Source: Planctomycetota bacterium
GTDB taxonomy: Bacteria > Planctomycetota > Phycisphaerae > Sedimentisphaerales > Anaerobacaceae
Length of the DNA: 64,000 nt
Direction: 5' to 3'
Assembly (NCBI GenBank): GCA_014384025.1
Contig: JACNGQ010000246.1
Coordinates: 1-64,000, forward strand
Below the pieces are notes generated by a model, which saw only the letters and a list, made by a program, of their open reading frames with translations, searched no databases and was not told where the DNA came from. The translations under genes and the position numbers were made by a program. Positions 1 to 9,851 of the stretch are shown here, piece after piece (within the stretch, counting starts at the first letter, position 1; each line of letters starts with the position of its first letter).

Positions 1-1049
1 ACGGCGGCTCTCAGTCGTTACCGCTTGCCTATGACAATAGCGTTGGATACTCTGAGGCGACCATGACGCTGACTTCTCCACGTGACTGGACGGTAAATAA
101 TATTGGCATATTGACGATTTGGTTCAGAGGCGACCCGACTAATGCCGCTGAGCGGATGTATGTAGCTCTTAACGGCAGCGCAGTCGTTTCTAATGATAAT
201 CCTGCTGCAGCTCAAATATCTGCGTGGAGCCAATGGGATATAGATCTGCAGGCTTTCGCGGACCAGGGTGTCAATTTGGCTAATGTCAATACGATCAGCC
301 TTGGTTTCGGTGATAAGAGCAACCCGCAGGCCGGTGGTCCGGGTATGGTATTCTTTGACGATATACGTCTTTATCCACCGGAGCAGGAACCCGAGCCGGA
401 AGCAGATCCGTCTCTTGTTATATACTATTCCTTCGACGAAGTCGGTGATATTGTCGCAGACCAATCCGGCAAAGGCCACGACGGCGTCGTAGTCGGTGAC
501 GTCACGGCAAATGCCGATGGAGTGAACGGTGGAGCTGCCAATTTCGCAAACGGTGGTTTCCTCGACCTGGACGGCCCAAGTTTTCCTGCCGAAGATATCC
601 CGACATCCGCTATGACTCTCGCCGCCTGGATAAAAATTGCCAATACGGGCGGAGATCACGAGATATTCAACGCCAGAGCATCTGACGAAAGCTGGATTAT
701 GCACCCTGAACCCAAGAGCAGCGGCGACATTAGATGGCTACTTCGCTCTTATGGCGGGGCTACAATCTTCCAGATTCGTGCAGGTACTGTAACCTGGGAT
801 GAATGGCTGCATTTTGCAGGCACTTACGACAAAGATTCCGGCAAAGCGGCCCTTTATATCAACGGGGAATTGATTGAGGAGATGGATGTTGCAAGCCCTG
901 CGGATATAGCCGGAGACTGGGACCTGGGTGCTCGCGTAGGAAAGACTATTGATGACGCAAGGCCTTTCACGGGGCTTATGGATGAGCTCCGCATGTACAC
1001 GCGGGCACTGTCACAGGACGAGATACTGGAAATTATGCAAGGTATGTGA
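1..1049 (+). CDS. Secreted LamG-domain protein, C-terminal part (5' end outside window)
   Basis: The reading frame is open from the first bases of the window, so only the C-terminal part is present. The upstream in-frame residues (GGSQSLPLAYDN) match the same spot in the paralogue at 30156-33443, so the ATG at 63 is internal. The first roughly 120 residues form a CBM-like beta module with the signatures WDIDLQAFADQGVNLAN, GFGDK and FFDDIRLYPP. A LamG/concanavalin-like jellyroll follows, from about 417 to 1040, beginning YYSFDEVGDIVADQSG and ending in a typical LamG end (GLMDELRMYTRALSQDEI). Such modules usually bind carbohydrate or mediate adhesion outside the cell. No catalytic domain is seen in the visible part. 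The gene is followed by a strong intrinsic terminator. Confidence 0.85.
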   Translation, partial: GGSQSLPLAYDNSVGYSEATMTLTSPRDWTVNNIGILTIWFRGDPTNAAERMYVALNGSAVVSNDNPAAAQISAWSQWDIDLQAFADQGVNLANVNTISLGFGDKSNPQAGGPGMVFFDDIRLYPPEQEPEPEADPSLVIYYSFDEVGDIVADQSGKGHDGVVVGDVTANADGVNGGAANFANGGFLDLDGPSFPAEDIPTSAMTLAAWIKIANTGGDHEIFNARASDESWIMHPEPKSSGDIRWLLRSYGGATIFQIRAGTVTWDEWLHFAGTYDKDSGKAALYINGELIEEMDVASPADIAGDWDLGARVGKTIDDARPFTGLMDELRMYTRALSQDEILEIMQGM

Positions 1050-1098
1050 TCAGCATAGACGATGCTAAACTATTAGCTAAAGATGTTACACCAATTTT

Positions 1099-1137
1099 GG
1101 GCTTATACTGATTGATTTGGTATAAGCCCTTTTTTTT
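1099..1137 (+). terminator. Intrinsic terminator after the LamG gene
   Basis: The stem GGGCTTATAC pairs with GTATAAGCCC around a loop of about 11 nt and is followed by eight T residues (1130-1137). It lies 50 bp after the stop codon. Sequence and loop resemble the terminator at 30038-30076, which follows a paralogous gene. Confidence 0.9.
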
Positions 1138-1143
1138 CAACAA

Positions 1144-2274
1144 TTATTTTTTAGCAGATGGATCGGGTAAAGGTATTGGTGCTGTAAGTTTAGGTCCGCT
1201 GGGATTAGTGCTATAGTCGAACTTGAGCGTTTGGGGTAATTCACCCGGTGTTGTTGCGCTGCCAAGTAACCTGTCGTGTTCGGCTAAGATGGCAGGCATG
1301 CTATTCCCACCAAGAGCCCTTCTTATAGTCATTTGCGGTTTTAGAAGCGTACTGATACATTTTTCTTCGATATCCGCCAGGACAGAGATCAAGTGACTTT
1401 TTTGGGTATCGTTCAAAATATCAGCACCCTTGACATATCTTTGTATCACATAGGAATATAACTGTGCAAAACATCGAGCTACAGCAGTCTTTGAAGTGGC
1501 TGATGTTGAACCGGAAGACTGGGAAGCTGAGGGTATTTTGCTGCTGAGATATTTCAAGATGGCACTATCATAAAGTTCATACTTCACTGTCCAGGCGGCA
1601 TATTGTTTAATTCTGATATCAGCTATTTGGCACAGTAATTGTTCTGCCTGTGGTATCTTTACACCGGCTGCAAACTGAGCTATCAAAGCTATTATCTCAG
1701 GTGTGCTGGTATCGAGAATCTCTGTAAATTTAGCTGCAAGAACCGCTGCCTGATTCGAGTTTGCCGGGATATTTAACTGTGTTATGATGTCCGGGCTGGT
1801 AAGAGAATGGACCGCCCAGTAACGAATTACCATATTCTCATTTTTCAGCATTGGGACAGCCTGGTTCGCCAATTCCAGATCGTTCAGGCCATCAACCAGA
1901 ATCAAAAGATTAATCGTTACTCCGGTTATCCTCTCCTGACGCGGCAATTGTTGGGCGTCGAGAAAGCCCTGGGCGATATATCTGCGAGCAGACTCTGAAA
2001 ACTGTTGAGCGTACTGGCCTTGTTGGCTCTGAGTGCTCTGTCTGCTGAGAATGACCGTGCGAAGCTGAGCTATTGACGTAAAATCCCGGGCACCGACCAA
2101 CTCCTTTATCGCCTCAGCAAGAAAATCATCGATAATTTTTAAGTCACTATTATCGAGCACGGCCTTTTTGCGTACATTGTCAACTTCTCTGGTATTGACG
2201 GCTTTAGAGCCCGGATTCATTACCAAAATCAAAAAAACCACCAAAACAGCGAAAATCACCCATTTTATCTTCAT
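1144..2274 (-). CDS. Hypothetical exported or membrane-anchored protein, HEAT-like
   Basis: This 376-residue protein is not one I recognise. A hydrophobic N-terminal segment (about residues 4-20, WVIFAVLVVFLILVM) would be a signal anchor or uncleaved signal peptide. The rest is largely helical. One stretch near the middle (NMVIRYWAVHSL) looks like a HEAT-repeat helix pair, and the C-terminus is rich in Pro, Ser and Lys. The ATG at 2274 is preceded by AAGGG at a somewhat long spacing. The gene is convergent with the LamG gene and divergent from rtcB. No catalytic motif is seen, and a scaffold role in the envelope is only a guess. Confidence 0.7.
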   Translation of the reverse strand: MKIKWVIFAVLVVFLILVMNPGSKAVNTREVDNVRKKAVLDNSDLKIIDDFLAEAIKELVGARDFTSIAQLRTVILSRQSTQSQQGQYAQQFSESARRYIAQGFLDAQQLPRQERITGVTINLLILVDGLNDLELANQAVPMLKNENMVIRYWAVHSLTSPDIITQLNIPANSNQAAVLAAKFTEILDTSTPEIIALIAQFAAGVKIPQAEQLLCQIADIRIKQYAAWTVKYELYDSAILKYLSSKIPSASQSSGSTSATSKTAVARCFAQLYSYVIQRYVKGADILNDTQKSHLISVLADIEEKCISTLLKPQMTIRRALGGNSMPAILAEHDRLLGSATTPGELPQTLKFDYSTNPSGPKLTAPIPLPDPSAKK

Positions 2275-2468
2275 TTTGTAAACACCCTTAAAAATGCCGG
2301 TTGTGGTTTAGACAATCTCCAGTTTATACCTATACCCAATATCACCCAGTTTAACTTTAAAAGCCTAATTTGTCAAGGGAATTTGCCACCGGAGTAAAAA
2401 GCATTAAAAATGCCTTTCGCGATTGGCCTTTTTCCTTATTAACTTTTTCATGGAAAGCAGGTAAAAAT

Positions 2469-2477
2469 TGGTATAAT
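2469..2477 (+). promoter_or_regulatory. Candidate extended -10 promoter upstream of rtcB
   Basis: TTGGTATAAT carries a consensus -10 hexamer (TATAAT, 2472-2477) with an upstream TG (extended -10). It sits about 150 bp before rtcB in the 350-bp divergent intergenic region. No good -35 hexamer is visible. I see nothing else in 2275-2625. Confidence 0.35.
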
Positions 2478-2631
2478 ATCGTGAAAAGTTGGTAAGTGAA
2501 AGACGAATAAACTATCGATGGGAAATTATTTATCGGACAAAAACAATGAGCAGGCCGTACTTTATTAAAGCTATGTTTTTGAGTGTAGCAACGGAGCTCG
2601 ACAGATGGTCTTTTTCTGTTAAGGTATGTCA

Positions 2632-4074
2632 ATGACCGAATCATCTTCAAAACTTGTTCGCATCGATCCTTTTCGTCTGCATATGGAACGCCGTGGCAGG
2701 ATGGTTACTGATGCGACCATATATGCCTCCGAAGGCATCAAACTCGAACCTGATGCGGTAAGTCAGCTTTGCGATGCCGCCTGTCTGCTGCCGGCCAGGA
2801 AGGTTCTGGCTACTGCTGATATACATGTCGGCTTCGGCATACCTATCGGGGCCGTATTGGGGCTGGAGGAAGCAATTATGCCTCCTGCCGTCGGGTATGA
2901 CATAAATTGCGGGATGAGGCTGTTGCGCAGTCCCTTTTCAAAAGGCGATATTGATACCGACAAAATTGCTGCCGATATAGCCCGTGACATTCCGCTTGGC
3001 GAGGGCAGGGAAAATCTGCAATTGGGCAAAACCCAAATTGAGACTGTTATAAATAAAGGTGTTTCTGCTATACCGGATATTGCACAAAGAAGCAACCACC
3101 GGGCCTGGGAGGCTTTTGACCCGGACGAGTTCGCAGATGACATTTTAAGAATCGAAGAAAACGGTCGCTTGCCCGCCGAGCCGGCCGCGGTTCCAAAGAG
3201 AGCAGTACAAAAAGGATGCAATCAGCTCGGTACACTTGGAGGAGGAAACCACTTTATTGAGATACAATATGTCCAGGAAGTCTTTGACAATAATTTAGCG
3301 AAGGGATTCGGTCTTTTCAAAAACCAGCTCGTTGTAATGATACATTCCGGCTCGCGCAGGTTCGGCTATGAAATCGCCGATGAATATATGAATGTCGCTG
3401 CCAGGATACCGGAGAATGCCGACCGCAAAAAGATGCTTTCTTATTTGTCCACGGAGAGCAGGGCGGGTAAAAATTATATACAGGCGATGGGGGCGGCCGC
3501 TAATTTTGCCTTTACGAATCGCCACATTATGGCTTTGCTGGTTAGACGCTGTTTTAACAGGATGTTTGGGCCCACGCCGCTGTCACTCGTTTATGATATT
3601 GCTCATAATATGGCAAAGCTCGAAACCCATAGCGGTAAACGTCTTTGGGTCCATCGCAAGGGTGCTACTCGTGCTTTCGGTCCGAAGCAGATGAGCGACA
3701 GTATTTTTGCCCAGACCGGCCAGCCAATAATAACGCCCGGCTCAATGGGCACCGCAAGTTTTCTTCTTGTTGGGACCGGCGATTCCGAGGAGTCTTTGAA
3801 TTCAGTTAACCACGGCGCCGGCAGGATTATGAGCCGTACCGCCGCCCGAGGAAAGGCCCGTAACGGTAGAATTATAACGCCGGCCCAGATTACCGATGAT
3901 CAGTTCAATCGCAGTATGAAAGGCATAAAAGTCATTGCGGGAAATAAAAGTAAAATTAAAGAGGAAGCGCCCGGCGCTTACAAAGATATCGAGGAGGTTG
4001 TTCGAATTGTCATCGAGTGCGGCTGGGCCAAAGCCGTTGCCCGAATGGTACCTTTAGCCGTATTAAAAGGCTAA
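2632..4074 (+). CDS. rtcB: RtcB family RNA-splicing/repair ligase
   Basis: RtcB joins RNA 2',3'-cyclic phosphate or 3'-phosphate ends to 5'-OH ends, using GTP and Mn2+, in tRNA splicing or RNA repair. All the diagnostic blocks are visible in order: DIHVGFGIPIGAV, GYDINCGMR, GTLGGGNHFIEIQ, MIHSGSRRFGYE, YDIAHNMAKLE and, near the C-terminus, VNHGAGRIMSR, whose His is the residue guanylylated in the family. Length (480 aa) is normal. Two ATGs compete. The second, at 2632, lies seven bases after AAGG, whereas the first (2626) almost touches it, so I chose 2632. Neither RtcA nor archease is adjacent, and the gene stands alone between divergent and co-oriented neighbours. Confidence 0.93.
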   Translation: MTESSSKLVRIDPFRLHMERRGRMVTDATIYASEGIKLEPDAVSQLCDAACLLPARKVLATADIHVGFGIPIGAVLGLEEAIMPPAVGYDINCGMRLLRSPFSKGDIDTDKIAADIARDIPLGEGRENLQLGKTQIETVINKGVSAIPDIAQRSNHRAWEAFDPDEFADDILRIEENGRLPAEPAAVPKRAVQKGCNQLGTLGGGNHFIEIQYVQEVFDNNLAKGFGLFKNQLVVMIHSGSRRFGYEIADEYMNVAARIPENADRKKMLSYLSTESRAGKNYIQAMGAAANFAFTNRHIMALLVRRCFNRMFGPTPLSLVYDIAHNMAKLETHSGKRLWVHRKGATRAFGPKQMSDSIFAQTGQPIITPGSMGTASFLLVGTGDSEESLNSVNHGAGRIMSRTAARGKARNGRIITPAQITDDQFNRSMKGIKVIAGNKSKIKEEAPGAYKDIEEVVRIVIECGWAKAVARMVPLAVLKG

Positions 4075-4135
4075 TCCCGGATTTTCCGTATTAAGAGAAA
4101 CAATTTGATTTGAAGAGAAATTGAAAGGTGAAAAA

Positions 4136-5317
4136 ATGCTTCGTAACATTTTAAGCGGGAAATGTAAATCCTGTATTGTTGTTTTGTCAATTTTGGTTTC
4201 TGTTTTCATATCACCTCAGACGACTTGTGCCGCGGACAATACCTTTGAAGTTGACGTTCGTACGGACGTGAAGATTCCAATGCGGGATGGAGTACAGCTT
4301 TCTGCTCATATTTTCCTTCCAAAAGCAGAGGGCAAGTTTCCTGTTATACTGGTTCGCTCACCTTACGGCAAAGGGGATGAAAAAAACGGCGATGGTCTTT
4401 TCTATGCCTCCAGTGGTTATGTTTTTATCAGCCAGGACTGTCGAGGCAAGGGGGCCTCTCAGGGTCAATGGGAGCCTTTCTTAAATGAAGACGCCGATGG
4501 CCGGGACACTCAGAAGTGGGTCCTCAGTCAGCCCTGGTGTAACGGTAAAATCGGTACCTCCGGCGGTTCATATGTCGGATTTACGCAATGGATAACGGCG
4601 CCTAATGCGGGTCAGCATCTGAAGGCTATCTTTAGTGTCGTGCCTCTTATAGATACGTATGGAGATGCCGCCTATGCTGGTGGGGCATTTAATCTGGCCC
4701 TATTGATGGGCTGGGGCAGTATGGTATCATATAACCCGGGGGAAGAAATTACCATACTTGGTTGGGGAGGTGATGACTGGATTATGGCTTACCGAACTCT
4801 GCCGCTTAGTCAATGGGACAGGGCAATTGACCGTAAAGTCCAGTACCTGCGGGATTGGGTTGCCCATCCTGTTTTTGATGATTACTGGGCCAAACGCGGT
4901 GTGCGTAATCGATGGCAGGATATCACAGTGCCTATCTTTGCCGTGGGCGGCTGGTATGACATTTTCGCCAATAGTGTATTCGAACATATCAATGCCGTCA
5001 AGTCAAAGTCCCGTTCCCTTAAGGCTCGAAATCACCAGCATGTCCTGATGGGACCCTGGGGGCACGGAATAAGTCAGAATGGTAAGGTCGGTGATTTGGA
5101 TTTTGGACAAGATTCCGTGATTAAACTGCATGAGATTCAGACTAAATGGTTTGATTACTGGTTGAAGGGCAAGGATGCCGGCGGTTATAAGTGGGCGCCT
5201 TTTCGTATTTTTGTTATGGGTCGCAACGAGTGGGGGGATGAACAGGAGGGGGCCCCGGGTCGGGCTCGGTTTTCACCATATTATTTTTACAGCCGGGGGT
5301 CAGCAAACGCACCTTAA
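4136..5317 (+). CDS. CocE/NonD-type S15 serine hydrolase, N-terminal part (ends at in-frame stop)
   Basis: The N-terminus carries a signal peptide (hydrophobic core SCIVVLSILVSVFIS ending ...TCA), then an alpha/beta-hydrolase fold of the X-Pro dipeptidyl-peptidase/CocE family. Visible features are DVRTDVKIPMRDGVQL, the oxyanion-region sequence SQDCRGKGASQG, the nucleophile elbow GTSGGSYVGF and a GPWGHG block that supplies the catalytic His. The family hydrolyses acyl esters or N-terminal Xaa-Pro peptides. The ATG at 4136 follows GAAAGGTGAAA, and an upstream TTG is less likely. A TAA at 5315-5317 stops the protein exactly where the jelly-roll domain begins, and the same frame continues open to 5911. 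This is a probable pseudogene, or a sequencing error. Confidence 0.85.
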   Translation: MLRNILSGKCKSCIVVLSILVSVFISPQTTCAADNTFEVDVRTDVKIPMRDGVQLSAHIFLPKAEGKFPVILVRSPYGKGDEKNGDGLFYASSGYVFISQDCRGKGASQGQWEPFLNEDADGRDTQKWVLSQPWCNGKIGTSGGSYVGFTQWITAPNAGQHLKAIFSVVPLIDTYGDAAYAGGAFNLALLMGWGSMVSYNPGEEITILGWGGDDWIMAYRTLPLSQWDRAIDRKVQYLRDWVAHPVFDDYWAKRGVRNRWQDITVPIFAVGGWYDIFANSVFEHINAVKSKSRSLKARNHQHVLMGPWGHGISQNGKVGDLDFGQDSVIKLHEIQTKWFDYWLKGKDAGGYKWAPFRIFVMGRNEWGDEQEGAPGRARFSPYYFYSRGSANAP

Positions 5318-5911
5318 GGGGGTGGGAGATTAAGGACGATTAAGCCCGCCAATGAATCCTTCGATAGCTTTGTGTATGACCCGAACAATCCCGTTCCAAC
5401 GCTTGGTGGCTGCAACCTGGTTGGCTGTCCTGCCGGGCCGCGGGACCAGACCAGGGCTGAAAATCGAAACGATGTTCTTGTTTTCACAAGTGACGAACTG
5501 GAAACCGAACTGGAGGTTACCGGGCCGGTAAAAGTAATTCTTTATGCCGCCAGCTCTGCGAGTGATACGGACTGGACGGCAAAATTAGTCGATGTTCATC
5601 CAGATGGCCGTCCCATCAATCTATGCGATGGCATCATGCGTGCGCGATATCGGGAGTCGGCCGGAAATCCAACGTTGATTCAGCCCGGGAAAATATATCG
5701 ATATGAGATTGACTTATGGGTTACAAGTAACGTTTTCTTAGCCGGGCATAAGTTACGTGTTGAGATATCCAGCAGCAATTTTCCCCGTTTTGACCGAAAT
5801 CCTAACACGGGAGCCGATTTTGGTAAAAGTGCTGAAATAATAAAGGCAACCCAAACTATCTACCACGACTTGGAACACCCTTCGCATATCCTTTTACCTG
5901 TTATTCCCTGA
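5318..5911 (+). pseudogene. C-terminal jelly-roll part of the CocE/S15 hydrolase, same frame after a stop
   Basis: This stretch is in the same reading frame as the preceding gene and is separated from it only by TAA at 5315-5317. Translated through, it gives GGGRLRTIKPANES...FVYDPNNPVPTLGG, which is the usual link between the hydrolase and X-PDPP C-terminal domains. It continues into the jelly-roll domain (TGPVKVILYAASSASDTDWTA, then LRVEISSSNFPRFDRN). The spacing between halves matches the family with no bases lost, so a point mutation or a pair of compensating indels would explain it. An internal ATG at 5372 has no convincing ribosome-binding site. The fragment alone would lack any catalytic residue. 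Confidence 0.8.
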
Positions 5912-6162
5912 CTGAAAAGAGTGTAGCAGACTGAATTCATATTCTGGTTTAGATCATAGTCAATGTTTTATAGGACTATTCGGGGTGGATTCAAAATCAT
6001 TGTGCCATGCAAGTGGTATTTTCAGCAGTTCTTAAGATAATTTCCTGAAATTATTCTTATGGTCGATTTGTGCTTTTCAATCTATTTCTTATATTTTAAT
6101 TGTATGAAGCAAGCCGTGTTGTGCGACTTGCTAATCAAGACTAATTTTAAAGGGGGCATATT

Positions 6163-7128
6163 ATGGCCGGCAAAAGAAGAATGATGGTCGCTGTGATGGT
6201 TACATTTGGTTTAATACTCATCGGATGTAACAGCCAAATTGCGGATTTTCATGAGGCGATGAGGTCAGGAAATCTTGAAATGGCTGAAGCCTTGTTGGCG
6301 GAAAAGCCTACTCTTGTGGATACACAACAGGATGGCCGGATTCCGATATTTGAGGCGTTCCAGGAGGAACAAATAAACATGGTTTTGCTTCTGATTGACA
6401 GCGGCGTGGATTTAAATGTACAAGATGAAAGTGGCTTTACTCCCCTGCACTATGCCGCCCAGAAAGGCTATGTGGAGGTTGCTGAGCTTATCACAGCCCA
6501 AGCGGTCAATATAGATGCAGTAAATATGAACGGAGAAACTCCTTTGCACATTGCTTCCAGATTCGGATGGGTGGATGTCGTCGAAGTTCTGCTTGCCGCC
6601 GGAGCGGATGTGAATTTTGAAAATCCGTCACAAAGAACTGCTTTGCATATTGCTGCCAAAGTAGGTTATTCGGATGTGGTTCAGGCTTTGATAGCCGGGC
6701 AGGCAAACCTGAATCCTCAAGATCCCAAACAACACACTCCTTTGCACCTTGCAGCCAGAGTAGGTAATGTAGATGCCGTTCAGGCCCTGATAGACGCAGG
6801 AGCAAATGTCGATGCGGAAAATTACATAAGACGAACTCCTCTACATCTTGCAGCAAAAGTTGGTAACGTGGAAGTGGTCGAGGCACTGCTCATAGGTAAA
6901 GCAAATATTGAGGCAAAAGATAGAAGTCCGGGCCGGACAGCTCTTCATTATGCGGCCCAGCAGGACCATAAGGACGTTACTGAACTGCTGCTTAGCTTTG
7001 GAGCAGACGTGAATGCGACAGATTTGTTGTCCCGTACACCTCTGTACTGGGCATCAATTCGAGTTAAGAAGGATGGAGTTTGTCACGAAGTGGTCGAATT
7101 GCTAAAATCACATAATGCGCGCTACTAA
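6163..7128 (+). CDS. Ankyrin-repeat lipoprotein
   Basis: The 321-residue protein begins with a basic, hydrophobic signal peptide ending in a lipobox (LILIGC, Cys22), so the mature protein should be lipid-anchored. The rest is a solenoid of about eight ankyrin repeats of roughly 33 residues. The clearest ones share TPLHxAAxxGxxxVVxxLLxxGAxV, for example at TPLHYAAQKGYVEVAELI and TPLHLAARVGNVDAVQAL. The repeats mediate protein-protein contacts and have no enzymatic function. AGGGGG lies ten bases before the ATG. A terminator-like hairpin follows. The 250 bp upstream (5912-6162) shows no gene. Confidence 0.9.
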   Translation: MAGKRRMMVAVMVTFGLILIGCNSQIADFHEAMRSGNLEMAEALLAEKPTLVDTQQDGRIPIFEAFQEEQINMVLLLIDSGVDLNVQDESGFTPLHYAAQKGYVEVAELITAQAVNIDAVNMNGETPLHIASRFGWVDVVEVLLAAGADVNFENPSQRTALHIAAKVGYSDVVQALIAGQANLNPQDPKQHTPLHLAARVGNVDAVQALIDAGANVDAENYIRRTPLHLAAKVGNVEVVEALLIGKANIEAKDRSPGRTALHYAAQQDHKDVTELLLSFGADVNATDLLSRTPLYWASIRVKKDGVCHEVVELLKSHNARY

Positions 7129-7168
7129 GAGCAGTTTTGTGCTGTGAAGTCCTTTTAATAATGCTATC

Positions 7169-7214
7169 AAAGGGCTGTGGGTCTCGAACTGATCGGGACT
7201 TGCAGCCCTTTTGT
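7169..7214 (+). terminator. Terminator-like hairpin after the ankyrin gene
   Basis: AAGGGCTG (7169-7176) pairs with CAGCCCTT (7203-7210) around a loop of about 26 nt and is followed by TTGTTATT. The U-tract is imperfect and the loop long, so efficiency is uncertain. Confidence 0.6.
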
Positions 7215-7316
7215 TATTACCCATGCTGCCGGATTTTCCGAATCCGGTTTTTTACTTAAATTCCTATCATCGGTAACAATTCTCAGCAAAATAGCATAAA
7301 AACGGCCAACAAATCG

Positions 7317-7344
7317 TTGCATTTATTGTCTAAAGTCTTATGCT
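7317..7344 (+). promoter_or_regulatory. Possible promoter for the DUF547 lipoprotein gene
   Basis: TTGCAT (7317-7322) and TATGCT (7339-7344) are separated by 16 bp, about 70 bp upstream of the chosen start. The match to sigma-70 consensus is moderate and this is a weak call. Confidence 0.25.
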
Positions 7345-7411
7345 AATACGAGACAAAATTGGGTGTTTTTTGACAGCTCAAAGATTTATAGCTGATTATC
7401 GGAAAATTAAA

Positions 7412-8497
7412 ATGGCTAAACGCCTTGTTGTTTTTATAACTTTGCTTTTGGTACCGGTTTTTATTGTCGGTTGCGTACCCAAAGAGACTGAACATAATAT
7501 TATCGAGTCTGATGGTATTGCATCTGTTCTGAGCGAATCCGATCAGGTTGAGCCTGATAAAATTGAATCTGTTGGTTCCAAGCCTAATAATATCCAGCCT
7601 GACATGGTAGAGCAAAATGAGCCTGAGCAGCCGAAGGTTGTGGTTGGAGAGATTACACTTGCTGAGCCAGATTCCGGTGAGGTTGAGCAGGCCGGCGTTG
7701 AGCCTGATGAGCAGGAAATTAAACCGGCTGTTTCTTTTCACGGCAAATGTGCCCAGATACTGAAAGACTTCGTCGATGAGAAAGGGATGGTTGATTATAC
7801 AACGCTGCGGCGACAAAGGCTGAGGTTGAAAGCTCTCCTGCGGGAATTTGAAAAGCTTGACCCTAATGAATACAGAACCTGGACAAAAGAAAATAAAATC
7901 GCCTTCTGGCTCAATGCGTATAACATCCAGATACTGAAAATAATTACCGACAATTATCCCATTCAATCCTCGCGAATCCTTCGTCTTTATCCTGGCTGGG
8001 GTCCTAACAGTATCCTTCACATAAAGGGGATATGGACCGATTATAAGTTTCTTGTGATGGATGAGGAATTTACTTTGTCGGAGATCGACAAGCGTTTTTT
8101 CCGTAAAGAGTTTGATGACCCGAGAATATATTTTGCCCTATCCAAAGGCAGCTTGTCGAGTCCGCCATTGCGTAATGAGCCGTATTACGGGCACAGGCTC
8201 AATAAGCAACTGGAAGACCAGGTCAAAAGATTTCTATCCAGCCCGCTTGCCTTACATATAGACACCGAAAAACAGAGAGTATATTTGTCATCTTTATTTC
8301 AGTCATCCTCATATGGCAATGAATTTATTGGTAAATTCGCTATAGACAAAAAATTCAAGGACCATGAGCCAACTACACGGGCTGTTCTGAATTTTATTAC
8401 TAATTATGTTTCGAGGGAACAAGTTACTTTCCTTGAAGTAGGAAACTATTCTGTTAAATATATGAAGTACGACTGGACAATTAACGATGGTTCGTAG
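7412..8497 (+). CDS. DUF547 domain lipoprotein
   Basis: The chosen start gives MAKRLVVFITLLLVP followed by the lipobox VGC, so this is a lipoprotein; an upstream in-frame ATG at 7340 would bury the signal peptide. An acidic, repetitive Glu/Pro/Asp linker (about residues 25-105, many 'EPD' units) leads to a globular C-terminal part. That part carries the DUF547 hallmark KIAFWLNAYNIQILKII preceded by VDYTTLRRQRLRLKALL, and a later FALSKGSLSSPPLR block. The biochemical role of DUF547 is not established. The linker suggests that the domain is held away from the membrane. It is followed 51 bp later by metK in the same direction. Confidence 0.85.
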   Translation: MAKRLVVFITLLLVPVFIVGCVPKETEHNIIESDGIASVLSESDQVEPDKIESVGSKPNNIQPDMVEQNEPEQPKVVVGEITLAEPDSGEVEQAGVEPDEQEIKPAVSFHGKCAQILKDFVDEKGMVDYTTLRRQRLRLKALLREFEKLDPNEYRTWTKENKIAFWLNAYNIQILKIITDNYPIQSSRILRLYPGWGPNSILHIKGIWTDYKFLVMDEEFTLSEIDKRFFRKEFDDPRIYFALSKGSLSSPPLRNEPYYGHRLNKQLEDQVKRFLSSPLALHIDTEKQRVYLSSLFQSSSYGNEFIGKFAIDKKFKDHEPTTRAVLNFITNYVSREQVTFLEVGNYSVKYMKYDWTINDGS

Positions 8498-8548
8498 TCT
8501 GTCCATTATGAACCATGAATTATGAGAAGTTGAAAGGAAAAATAACAA

Positions 8549-9751
8549 ATGGCTAAAAAATCGAATCAAAGCAATCTCCACCTTGATACCAACAAATACC
8601 TTTTCACCAGTGAGTCTGTTACGATGGGTCATCCTGACAAAGTGGCCGACCACGTATCCGACGCAATCCTTGATGCAATGCTCGCACAGGATCCCAAAAG
8701 CCGGGTGGCTTGTGAAACATTAGTAACAACCGGCCTGGTCGTAGTCGCCGGTGAAATCACAACAAAAGCATATGTTGACATCCCGGGCGTTATCAGAAAG
8801 ACAATCAAAGAAATCGGTTACGACGACCCATCAATAGGTTTCGATGGTGATGACTGCGCCGTGATTGTTTCAATTGACAATCAAAGCCCTGACATCTCGC
8901 AGGGTGTAACTGAAGGTACCGGCCTGCACAAGGAGCAGGGGGCCGGCGACCAGGGTCTGATGTTCGGATATGCTTGCAAAGAAACTCCAGCCCTTATGCC
9001 GATGCCGATTCGATTGGCCCACGCCTTGACGACCAGGCTGGAAAAAGTCCGCCAGAATAAAAAGCTTCCCTGGTTGCGGCCTGACGGCAAGAGCCAGGTA
9101 ACTATCGAATACGAAGACGGCAAACCCAGACGTATCCATACGGTTGTCGTATCCACTCAGCATGCCCCGACTATTACCTATAGAAAATTACAAAAACAAA
9201 TCATCGAAAAGGTCATCATGCCGGTTCTGCCAAAACGTCTTGTTGACAAAAAAACCATATTTCACATCAATCCAACGGGTAGATTTGTCGTGGGCGGCCC
9301 AAAAGGTGATTGCGGTCTTACCGGCAGGAAAATTATTGTAGATACTTATGGTGGAAGAGGCAGCCATGGCGGCGGCGCCTTTAGCGGAAAAGATCCCACA
9401 AAGGTTGACAGAACAGCAAGCTACATGGCTCGATATATCGCTAAAAACGTAGTTGCAGCAGGACTGGCCGACGCATGTGAAGTCCAGTTGTCCTATGCCA
9501 TCGGAGTAGCCGAGCCCATCTCTGTCCTGGTAGATACTGAGGGAACCGCAAAAATCAGTGAGCAAAAGATAAGCCAAATTGTAAGAAAGTTTTTCCCCCT
9601 AACTCCGAAGGCTATGATCAGGCATTTAAATCTCGCTCGTCCAATTTTTGCCCAGACCTCTTACGGCGGGCATTTCGGACGAAATTTGCCGAACTTTACC
9701 TGGGAAAAGACCGATATGGCCGTCAAACTCCGAAAAGCCGCAGGATTATAG
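8549..9751 (+). CDS. metK: S-adenosylmethionine synthetase
   Basis: MetK makes S-adenosylmethionine from methionine and ATP in the cytoplasm. The 400-residue sequence shows the family signatures: [19 protein letters not shown] (ATP-binding His in GHPDK), [12 protein letters not shown], and the C-terminal [18 protein letters not shown] with [24 protein letters not shown]. Length is normal for the bacterial enzyme. AAAGGAAA lies eight bases before the ATG. I looked for a SAM riboswitch upstream and saw no recognisable one in the 51-bp gap. An ECF sigma gene follows after 100 bp that contain no clear terminator. Confidence 0.97.
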   Translation: MAKKSNQSNLHLDTNKYLFTSESVTMGHPDKVADHVSDAILDAMLAQDPKSRVACETLVTTGLVVVAGEITTKAYVDIPGVIRKTIKEIGYDDPSIGFDGDDCAVIVSIDNQSPDISQGVTEGTGLHKEQGAGDQGLMFGYACKETPALMPMPIRLAHALTTRLEKVRQNKKLPWLRPDGKSQVTIEYEDGKPRRIHTVVVSTQHAPTITYRKLQKQIIEKVIMPVLPKRLVDKKTIFHINPTGRFVVGGPKGDCGLTGRKIIVDTYGGRGSHGGGAFSGKDPTKVDRTASYMARYIAKNVVAAGLADACEVQLSYAIGVAEPISVLVDTEGTAKISEQKISQIVRKFFPLTPKAMIRHLNLARPIFAQTSYGGHFGRNLPNFTWEKTDMAVKLRKAAGL

Positions 9752-9851
9752 GTGTAAATGCCGTGTGGGTGCCCTGATTTTCGTGGATGCTGGTATTTTT
9801 TCCAGTTTTTCAGCGATTTTTTGTAAGTTTTCTGCACTTCAGTGCTCTAAT

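Noticed and set aside
8498-8548. SAM riboswitch before metK
   Set aside because: The gap is only 51 bp and has none of the conserved riboswitch core.
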